From Candidatus Nitrotoga sp. AM1P (GTDB lineage: Bacteria; Pseudomonadota; Gammaproteobacteria; Burkholderiales; Gallionellaceae): a stretch of 64,000 nucleotides of DNA. Position numbers and translations under genes: made by a program. Location: contig NZ_AP019547.1 in NCBI RefSeq assembly GCF_013168275.1, positions 2,480,001 to 2,544,000 of the forward strand, written 5' to 3'. Below the pieces are notes generated by a model. It worked only from the letters and a program-made list of their open reading frames with translations. It ran no database searches and was not told the origin of the DNA. Shown in pieces: positions 58,523-64,000 of this stretch; the first letter of the stretch is position 1; every line of letters begins with the position of its first letter.

Positions 58523-58921
58523 TCAGTGGAAAAAGCAGTTATCTCTGACCTCTTCGCAGGAGCAGGGCCCTCCAAAAAGACACGAAGCCCAAAGATCGGG
58601 TCTGAATGCTGCGAGCCCAACCGCCGAACAGGCAAAATACCCAGCCCAACACACCGCATTTGCGTCCGCCGGCCGCGTTGGTCCGCTTCCGCTGCCTTTG
58701 ATACCACCGGGGTCGCGACATCTGGCTGCGCATTTTGCGGCTGACCAGTCAGGGTGTTGATCTCTGCAATCCATAACGCAACCCACTTTGCCCGGGGCGT
58801 TCTTGTTGGGGAGTTGTGGGATAACGGCAGTTTTTTGCAGTTCACCCTGTTGTCCAAAAGAACAGTAGCGATTGTTTGACCTGTAGAGAGAAGCTTGTGC
58901 TGTAAATTCAGGCATGTTCAT
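58523..58921 (-). CDS. Precursor-like peptide 4 (MNMPEFTAQASLY leader, 11 Cys)
   Basis: The 132-aa peptide begins MNMPEFTAQASLYRSNNRY, a variant leader (Glu for Gly, Gln for Glu). The long tail has GCVMDCRDQHPDWSAAKCAARC, VCWAGYFACS, SCLF and PCSCEEVRDNC spread over it; eleven cysteines in all. CTAGGAGGTTC precedes the ATG at 58921. Just upstream is a decayed copy of the PatG-like gene's last codons. Confidence 0.75.
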   Translation of the reverse strand: MNMPEFTAQASLYRSNNRYCSFGQQGELQKTAVIPQLPNKNAPGKVGCVMDCRDQHPDWSAAKCAARCRDPGGIKGSGSGPTRPADANAVCWAGYFACSAVGLAAFRPDLWASCLFGGPCSCEEVRDNCFFH

Positions 58922-58947
58922 TTTGGAACCTCCTAGTATTTTCACGT

Positions 58948-59016
58948 TTAACGGTCAAAGTACGGTGCCATCTTGGCAACGAGGAACGGAAATTCCTCAG
59001 TCCCATCCGCGAGCAT
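58948..59016 (-). pseudogene. Remnant of a PatG-like gene 3' end
   Basis: The minus strand reads TEEFPFLVAKMAPYFDR followed by a stop, against TEEFPFLVTKMSPYYDR at the end of the intact gene at 59835. This 23-codon frame sits between precursor genes 5 and 4 and therefore marks a former duplicate of the maturation gene's end. Upstream of TEEF the similarity to the intact gene fades. Confidence 0.7.
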
Positions 59017-59024
59017 TATTTCAC

Positions 59025-59258
59025 TCAACCACCAAAGGGATCGCACAAAGTGCTACATTCACGCTGCGGCCACAAACAGAATGGGAAAGGAACCCATAAA
59101 CATAGCTCAGGTCTGACGACGCTTCTGCACCTTGTCGTGCAAGCTTGTGGCGTTACTTGTGATCCTGGTGTTTGCTGCGGTCCGACTACGTTGTACTGAA
59201 TTATCGCTTTGTATATTGACAGTTCGGCAGTAAATCCAGGCATATTCATAATGTTCAT
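59025..59258 (-). CDS. Precursor-like peptide 5 (MNMPGFTAELSIY leader, 6 Cys)
   Basis: The 77-aa peptide starts MNIMNMPGFTAELSIYKAI. Its tail is ACTTRCRSVVRPELCLWVP, FCLWPQREC, TLCDPFGG; six cysteines, three tryptophan-containing patches. AAAGGGGATATAA precedes the ATG. Repeat unit 3 lies upstream. Confidence 0.75.
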   Translation of the reverse strand: MNIMNMPGFTAELSIYKAIIQYNVVGPQQTPGSQVTPQACTTRCRSVVRPELCLWVPFPFCLWPQRECSTLCDPFGG

Positions 59259-59579
59259 TTATATCCCCTTTCGGTTGGTTAGGTTTAACGGTCATAGCCC
59301 GTAGTTGGCGTGTCCTCAGGAATCCAAACAATACGGTGGTATCAAGTGTTGGGGTTCGTTGCCTTACCCCAACTACGCGCTATCGTGAAAATATTCGAGC
59401 CTGGCTCCTATAATTTTGATGTTGGTACAAGAACGAAAACTCCTCACCCTGCCTACGATTACCGTTGTCTCACACGGCACGAGAACTAACCAGCGTCGCG
59501 TCGCTCCGAGCAGCATCGGGCGATCTGGGGTCACGATAGATCTCGCTGCCCATGCTGAGCAGAATCCGCATCCTATCGA
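59259..59579. other. Spacer between precursors 6 and 5 with decayed coding sequence
   Basis: Besides repeat unit 3, the minus strand near 59430-59460 shows EEFSFLYQ, similar to EEFPFLVT of the PatG-like gene end. The rest is without recognisable genes. Confidence 0.45.
59268..59370. repeat. Repeat unit 3 upstream of precursor 5
   Basis: Contains GTAGTTGGCGTGTCCTCAGGA and CAATACGGTGGTATCAAGTG. On the minus strand it reads YHRIVWIPEDTPTTGYDR then stop. It is the best-preserved unit and ends with the YDR-stop that also ends the intact PatG-like gene. Confidence 0.6.
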
Positions 59580-59813
59580 TCAATCACGGCCGCACTGCCT
59601 TTTGTAGACGGCACAGCAGTGGTTCCCGCGTGGACCACTCCGGCAACATCGACTTAACGTAATGCAAACGTCCCGAGGAAGCATACTTGGTAAGATAATA
59701 TTTTGTCTCATACCATTACCGTCTCTATTGAGATTCCCGGACATATCGTAAACTTTTCCGGTATTGTATATTGAGGCTTCTGCGGTAAAACCTGGCATTT
59801 TCACGGTGTTCAT
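59580..59813 (-). CDS. Precursor-like peptide 6 (MPGFTAEASIY leader, 6 Cys)
   Basis: The 77-aa peptide begins MNTVKMPGFTAEASIYNTG. Its tail is ILPSMLPRDVCITLSRCC, RSGPRGNHCCAVYKRQCGRD; six cysteines, basic. TAGGAGATCTAA precedes the ATG. It is the first precursor in the transcript, 21 bases after the PatG-like gene, so it is the clearest candidate for co-transcription with the maturation genes. Confidence 0.8.
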   Translation of the reverse strand: MNTVKMPGFTAEASIYNTGKVYDMSGNLNRDGNGMRQNIILPSMLPRDVCITLSRCCRSGPRGNHCCAVYKRQCGRD

Positions 59814-59834
59814 TTTAGATCTCCTACGTTAAGT

Positions 59835-60794
59835 TTAGCGATCATAATATGGCGACATCTTCGTTACCAGGAATGGAAACTCCTCGGTCACGTCGCAGCG
59901 CACAAAGAACTTCTCGGTGAAATCAGTATTGCGATTGGTATAGGAAAAGATGACATCGACAATGTTGCGCGTGCTGCTCAAGGGCGAGGGCCGGACTTCC
60001 ACTCCTGTCAACGAGAAGTCCCGCCCGAACTCCTCGGCTGCCTTGGCATAAATGGCCGGATAGCGCATGACCAAGTAGTTCAGGACGCGGTGCTCGTCGG
60101 TTGCACCGGCGTTGTCTGTCAGTTGCATGATCCTGTTGAATAGTTCCTCGGCTGCCGGGCCGAACTGCGCGGCTGTGGTTTTTTCCGGCTTTGGGATGGC
60201 CTTGATGAGTGCATCGCGATTGAAGGAATAAATTTGGTCGAATGCAACAATAGGAATCATTAGCCCATTGCACATTTCCGGCGGGGCGATAGGTCCGCGC
60301 AGGCCGATGACGACATCGATATCATCGGGGCTGGGGGCCGGCCGGATGGCCTCCACCAGCAGATCAATATCGGCGGGATCGCGTGGTTGCAGCAGATAGG
60401 TTTCCAGCCCCTGGATGCTCAGCACCCAGCACAGTTGGCGCACCAGGTAGCGGTTCTCACGTTGGGACAGAACGGCGTGGAAGGTCTGTTGGTCGGTTTT
60501 TCCGACAGTTTCTGTCCGCCCGGTCGCTTGGGCGAACTCCTTTTCCACGGAGAGATTCGGGAAGCGCGCTTCGACCCGGCCGATGGCATAGACATAAGGC
60601 ACCATCCCGGTACCACCGTTGAGGCTCAAACTGGCATTCCCTGCGCAGCCGCAGGTTCCGGTTCCACCCTGTGGAGCGATCGTCGAAGTTGTACGGGCCC
60701 CGGGATAGGGTGAAACAGGGACAATGGTTCCATCATTCTTCTTAACCTGCCCGCTGTCAATTGACTGTTCTATCGATTCAGTTTGTTCATTCAT
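59835..60794 (-). CDS. PatG C-terminal-domain-like maturation protein
   Basis: The 319-aa protein starts with a low-complexity segment containing GGTGTCGCAGNASLSLNGG and then VPYVYAIGRVEARFPNLSVEKEF. It continues QLCWVLSIQGLETYLLQPRDP and IVAFDQIYSFNRDALIKAIPK, and ends TEEFPFLVTKMSPYYDR. This pattern corresponds to the C-terminal region of cyanobactin PatG-type proteins, here without its protease domain. It lies 85 bases downstream of the 69-aa gene. The specific function of this domain is unknown; a role in precursor handling is inferred. Confidence 0.75.
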   Translation of the reverse strand: MNEQTESIEQSIDSGQVKKNDGTIVPVSPYPGARTTSTIAPQGGTGTCGCAGNASLSLNGGTGMVPYVYAIGRVEARFPNLSVEKEFAQATGRTETVGKTDQQTFHAVLSQRENRYLVRQLCWVLSIQGLETYLLQPRDPADIDLLVEAIRPAPSPDDIDVVIGLRGPIAPPEMCNGLMIPIVAFDQIYSFNRDALIKAIPKPEKTTAAQFGPAAEELFNRIMQLTDNAGATDEHRVLNYLVMRYPAIYAKAAEEFGRDFSLTGVEVRPSPLSSTRNIVDVIFSYTNRNTDFTEKFFVRCDVTEEFPFLVTKMSPYYDR

Positions 60795-60879
60795 AATCGT
60801 TTCTCCTTGAGCTAGTAGTAAATTTAAACCGTGCTTAACAAATATTATCGATCTCTAAAAAATGATTTTCCTACTTCGA

Positions 60880-61089
60880 CTATCGATTCGTGAAAACTAT
60901 TCTGCGGTTGAGCGCGGCGGCTCGCTGTTCGCAGCCTCCGCAGGGTTGTATCCCAAAATAGGAGGTCGCTCGTTTAATTACATCACCCAGCCCGATTTCA
61001 TCGTCAGTGATAAACCCAGGCAGGCGCACGCGCCGAGGCGTGTGTTCGCTTTGGCCGATGGAATCATTGCCTTTGCTTATGTTGGTCAT
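60880..61089 (-). CDS. Small conserved CxxC protein of the peptide-maturation locus
   Basis: The 69-aa protein ends RLPGFITDDEIGLGDVIKR, TSYFGIQPCGGCEQRAAALN and RRIVFTNR. The core GLGDxIKRxT..GI.PCGGC..RAAALN is a pattern I recall from small proteins beside PatG-like genes. The CxxC could bind metal or act in redox. GGGGAGATAA precedes the ATG; the protease gene ends 6 bases upstream. Confidence 0.7.
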   Translation of the reverse strand: MTNISKGNDSIGQSEHTPRRVRLPGFITDDEIGLGDVIKRATSYFGIQPCGGCEQRAAALNRRIVFTNR

Positions 61090-61095
61090 GGTTAT

Positions 61096-61983
61096 TTATC
61101 TCCCCGCATTCGTTGTTAACAGGATTTGATAGGCTGTTGCAGCGTCCAGCAAAGGCGGAACTATCGAGGCGCGCCGCGGTGTGGAAGCTTGGGTGACGGC
61201 AAGTTTGATTTGTGCCGCGGTCGCAGAGGGAAATTCCGACCACAATAGCGCAATCGCTCCAGTCACAAATGGCACCGCCACGCTTGTGCCTCCAAAGGTT
61301 AGCGATTGGCCTTCAGCGCCGAGACTGGTGATGGCATCACCGGGCGCGCTTAAGCCTCGCCTGCCAATCGAACTCCCCAGATTCGACTCGTTCATCGGTC
61401 TGCCTCGAAGGTCACAGGACACCACCGGAATGACCCACGGATGGCGAGTAATGGCAGAACTGCCTAGGGTGCCTTGATTGCCCGCCGCTGCGGCAACGAT
61501 CACCCCGCGCCTGACTGCCTGATTGAGCGCTTCTTCCAAGGACTGCTCCCCTTTGGTGGAAGGTTGCGCGAGGGCGAGGCTCAAGTTGATGACGCGCGCG
61601 CCGGCGTCGATGCATTCGATGATCGCCGCTGCAAGTTCCTGCGGCGTCGCACTCGGCATGTGTTCGCGTCCCGAGGTCAACTCGGCAAAAATGGGGCGAA
61701 CCAAGAGAGTGCAGTTGGGACAAATGGCGGGGGCGGAGGAATTGCGCTTTGCCGACAAAATGCCGGCTACAAAAGTTCCATGCGTGCACGCTGTGCTGTT
61801 GGCCTGTGCGCACGCAGCGCCATTATTTTCGGGAATCTCGCGGAGATATTCGACCGCCAGATCGGGGTGTTGGGTAGCGACAGGCCCGTCAATAAGCCCG
61901 ATCTTCACTTCAGAGCTACCGCTGGTGCGCTCCATCAACGCTGTGAGCTTGACTAAGTCCAAAGGATCCATAAGCTTTGACAC
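61096..61983 (-). CDS. Compact subtilisin-like (S8) protease, PatA-like
   Basis: The 295-aa protein has the full S8 triad: Asp in KIGLIDGPVATQHPDL (about 27-42), His in ACTHGTFVAGIL (about 65-76), Asn in AAAAGNQGT and Ser in FGGTSVAVPFVTG (about 230-242). There is no signal peptide, so it acts in the cytoplasm, as PatA/PatG peptide-maturation proteases do. It is the first gene of the minus-strand unit. A GTG at 61983 is the annotated start; ATG at 61971 is an alternative. Confidence 0.85.
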   Translation of the reverse strand: MSKLMDPLDLVKLTALMERTSGSSEVKIGLIDGPVATQHPDLAVEYLREIPENNGAACAQANSTACTHGTFVAGILSAKRNSSAPAICPNCTLLVRPIFAELTSGREHMPSATPQELAAAIIECIDAGARVINLSLALAQPSTKGEQSLEEALNQAVRRGVIVAAAAGNQGTLGSSAITRHPWVIPVVSCDLRGRPMNESNLGSSIGRRGLSAPGDAITSLGAEGQSLTFGGTSVAVPFVTGAIALLWSEFPSATAAQIKLAVTQASTPRRASIVPPLLDAATAYQILLTTNAGR

Positions 61984-62448
61984 CCGTTGTTCTGTTTAAC
62001 AAATTATTACTTGGTTCCAGATGACATATGCTCTCTTCAAGTACAGGCGATTGCCAACCTTGCTTTATGGACGAACATTAAATACTGTAGCCGATCGCCG
62101 TCTGTACGTTATCACACAGAGAGGCGGGCTTTTTTCATGGAATTTAAGCGGTAGTTGGCGCGGATGACTTAATTAAAAATGTCATTTGCCTTGGCAGTCC
62201 AGATGAAGGGTTTTGGATTTTGATTGTGTATGGCGACATATATAGACCAACTCATCAAACGACGGCTTTAATAGCCGTCGTTTGTGGGTGATGCTACGCC
62301 AACAGAAGCATCGACCGGGTCAAGTACGATACCGACACGATTATAAACAATGGCCGAATTTCCTACCCCTATTCAACGTCTCATGGAATCGAAGATAAAT
62401 TAGGCAGGAAATTTATCTGTCTTCGTTCAGAACTCTAAATATGTTGTT
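61984..62448. other. Intergenic region upstream of the protease gene
   Basis: No gene. It should hold the promoter of the peptide-maturation operon. A perfect 11-bp inverted repeat is at 62257-62283. It may end transcription of the Sel1-repeat gene. Confidence 0.4.
62257..62283 (-). terminator. Perfect 11-bp hairpin downstream of the Sel1 gene
   Basis: AAACGACGGCT and AGCCGTCGTTT with a 5-base loop (TTAAT). It lies 166 bases past the Sel1-gene stop on the minus strand. The arms end in A/T-runs, as for an intrinsic terminator. Confidence 0.6.
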
Positions 62449-63462
62449 CTAATCACAGTTTGTGTAATTGTTCTTCTTGCAATCGCGTGCCAATTTTTGC
62501 GCTTCAGCAATTTGGGCCGGTGTCATGTGTTGAGCCGCTTTATTAAGATTTTCCTGCGCGGCACTATAACCATTGATTGTTGCGAGACTAAACCACATAT
62601 GTGCGCGAACATAATCTTGCGTAACGCCTTGACCGAGGTTATAACTTAAGCCAAGACTATTTTGTGCGGTTGCATGGCCTTGTTTGGCCGCCAAACGAAA
62701 CCACTTTACTGCTTCCTGATAGTCCTGATTAATGCCCTGCTTGTTGGCATAACTTAAGCCAAGATAATATTGTGCCTTTGCATGTCCTTGTTCGGCCGCC
62801 AAGCGAAACCACTTTACCGCTTCCTGAGTGTCTTGGGTAACGCCCTGGCCGTTGCCGTAGCTTACTCCAAGATTAAATTGTGCTTTTGCATGCCCTTGCT
62901 TGGCAGCCAGGTGAAGCCACTTCACCGCTTCCTGGTAATTTTGCGCTACAATTTTCCCATCAAGATAGATTCCACCAAGGATGTATTGTGCGATTGTATC
63001 GCCCTGCTCGGCAGCTAAACGAAACCACTTGATAGCTTCCTCAAAGTTTTGTACTACACCCTGCCCGTTGGCATAGCTTAGGCCAAGATTAAATTGTGCC
63101 TTGGTATGCTTTTGTTCGGCCGCCAAGCGAAACCACTTTATCGCTTCCTGGTAGTCCTGAGTAACCCCTTGGCCGTTGCCGTAACTTAATCCCAGATTAA
63201 ATTGTGCATTTGCAAGTCCTTGTTGGGCAGCCAGGCGAAACCACTTTACCGCTTCCTGACTGTCTTGGGTAACGCCGTCTCCATAGAGAAATATTTCACC
63301 AAGGTTGTTTTGCGCAGTTGCATCACCTTGTTCGGCCGCCAAGCGTAATGTTTCTTTAACGTGCGCATATTTCCCTTCTGCCTTGCCCTCATCAGGATGT
63401 GCTTTGGCCAGGCCACTGCTCATTGCCAATATTACAGTTAAATAAAAAAACCATTTTTTCAT
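62449..63462 (-). CDS. Secreted Sel1-repeat protein
   Basis: The 337-aa protein begins with a signal peptide (MKKWFFYLTVILAMSSGLAKA, cleavage before HPDEG). It contains about seven or eight Sel1 repeats of 36 residues with the pattern EAxKWFRLAAEQGHAxAQxxLG and GxGVxQDYQ. Such repeats form alpha-solenoids for protein-protein contacts in the periplasm. The C-terminus ends in a Lys-rich tail with two Cys. The repeats are nearly identical in DNA, so gene conversion is likely. Confidence 0.9.
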   Translation of the reverse strand: MKKWFFYLTVILAMSSGLAKAHPDEGKAEGKYAHVKETLRLAAEQGDATAQNNLGEIFLYGDGVTQDSQEAVKWFRLAAQQGLANAQFNLGLSYGNGQGVTQDYQEAIKWFRLAAEQKHTKAQFNLGLSYANGQGVVQNFEEAIKWFRLAAEQGDTIAQYILGGIYLDGKIVAQNYQEAVKWLHLAAKQGHAKAQFNLGVSYGNGQGVTQDTQEAVKWFRLAAEQGHAKAQYYLGLSYANKQGINQDYQEAVKWFRLAAKQGHATAQNSLGLSYNLGQGVTQDYVRAHMWFSLATINGYSAAQENLNKAAQHMTPAQIAEAQKLARDCKKNNYTNCD

Positions 63463-63819
63463 TGAATTTCCTCAGAGATTACTTCGCACCGTGTATGAAA
63501 AGCTCGCCTTTATTGCCTAGCGTTCGCCAAACTAAAGTTGCTTACCTTGATCATTATAATGGCATTCAACATGCGCATGTACCTACTGGTGAGGTATAGC
63601 CTCTCATCCCAGATTTGCTGTTTCATTGCGGCCCACTGTGTTTGTCATCTATCATGTTTAAATATTTTATAACCGCATTGCGTTTACTAAATCAGCGTTA
63701 CCTTAGCGCAGAATCTGGCATAAATGCCGAATGTTTTTGTTGCATCCCGAAATTGAATCCGCGTCAGAATCTACGCGCCAGTTAACTTTTTTTGCAAGAT
63801 GTCGACGCGCTTAGAAAGA
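63463..63819. other. Intergenic region
   Basis: No supported gene. A 34-codon frame at 63494 (MKSSPLLPSVRQTK) has no start signal of note. It separates the divergent Sel1 gene and the sensor gene. Confidence 0.35.
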
Positions 63820-64000
63820 ATGAACACAATGACAATTTTCAAGAACAACTTGCCCCGATTTTCGAACCACCTCTGGGTGACACTGGGTATGCTCGTTGTT
63901 TTCGCTATAACCTTTGCCGTTTATGCTTGTGCAGAAAAAGAAATCGGGCGTGCTAATGAGTTGCGGCAGCGGTCTTTTCTGCTGGCTGATGAATTGCGCC
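63820..64000 (+). CDS. Membrane sensor protein, 5' end only (runs off the window)
   Basis: About 60 codons are visible. A start near 63820 or 63829 opens MNTMTIFKNNLPRFSNHLW, then one membrane helix VTLGMLVVFAITFAVYAC and the periplasmic start EIGRANELRQRSFLLADELR. That last motif is typical of membrane sensors that lead into PAS, GGDEF or histidine-kinase domains, but none is visible here. The ATG at 63799 is a further alternative. Confidence 0.7.
   Translation, partial: MNTMTIFKNNLPRFSNHLWVTLGMLVVFAITFAVYACAEKEIGRANELRQRSFLLADELR

Noticed and set aside
1..64000. CRISPR arrays and cas genes
   Set aside because: No regularly spaced direct repeats were seen; the Sel1 gene's near-identical 108-base units are protein repeats, not spacers.
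1..64000. tRNA, rRNA or tmRNA genes
   Set aside because: No cloverleaf-like segments or rRNA-like sequence recognised by eye; a covariance search would be needed to exclude small RNAs.

Overview
The window reads as a chromosomal segment of a Gram-negative betaproteobacterium. The gene set (TrkAH, Mpl, MetH, ApaH, Rho next to TrxA, TrpG-TrpD, a WbpV/WbpL/WbpM-type O-antigen module) and moderate base composition suggest the Nitrosomonadales, perhaps a Gallionella-like lineage. This placement is an inference from gene content; no rRNA gene or lineage-specific marker is present.

Region 1 (1-12.6 kb, + strand) is the distal part of an O-antigen or capsule locus. It holds two methyltransferases, one GT4 and four GT2 glycosyltransferases, a GDP-mannose 4,6-dehydratase-like enzyme, and then the classic trio of WbpV-like epimerase/reductase, WbpL-like initiating sugar-phosphate transferase and WbpM-like 4,6-dehydratase. 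Region 2 (12.7-28.6 kb) is mostly core: apaH, a CNNM/CBS transporter-like protein, trpG-trpD, a nitronate-monooxygenase-like flavoprotein, an NsrR-type Rrf2 regulator, a lone AAA ATPase, rho, trxA, a DUF1566 protein, rfbD, trkH-trkA and a thioredoxin-fold protein.

Region 3 (28.9-40.1 kb) is accessory DNA. Most genes lie on the minus strand and are small single-function genes typical of integron cassettes: pyridoxamine-phosphate-oxidase fold, GFA, VOC, cupin, DUF1330, GST and an orphan BrnA. I find one clear attC-like site and three weaker ones, but no integrase, so it looks like an integrase-less cassette cluster or its remains. Several cassette ORFs are truncated or frameshifted. Embedded or flanking are a MerR / thiopurine methyltransferase / TauE module with a perfect 14-bp palindromic operator, a catalase, msrA-msrB and a heavily decayed RAYT transposase. 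The shared theme is oxidative, nitrosative and xenobiotic stress.

Region 4 (40.4-56.7 kb) carries a lipoprotein, a LuxR-type regulator, mpl, a DUF486 protein, metH (both flanking a palindromic repeat), a BdlA-like soluble PAS-PAS chemoreceptor, a UBP zinc-finger protein overlapping a cyclic-nucleotide-binding/thioredoxin-reductase-like fusion, and a DUF2278-LTD plus phospholipase-D pair.

Region 5 (57.0-62.0 kb, minus strand) is the most unusual part. It looks like a peptide-maturation (RiPP-like) locus: a compact PatA-like subtilisin protease, a 69-aa CxxC protein and a stand-alone PatG-C-terminal-like protein, followed by six small precursor-like genes. Those six share a leader (consensus MPGFTAEaSiY) and diverge into unrelated cysteine-rich tails (6 to 11 Cys). 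Between them lie about 100-bp repeats and decayed copies of the 3' end of the PatG-like gene, pointing to expansion by duplication of a [PatG-like 3' end + precursor] unit. No YcaO, LanM, radical-SAM or transporter gene is visible in the window. The window ends with a Sel1-repeat protein and the 5' end of a membrane sensor gene.
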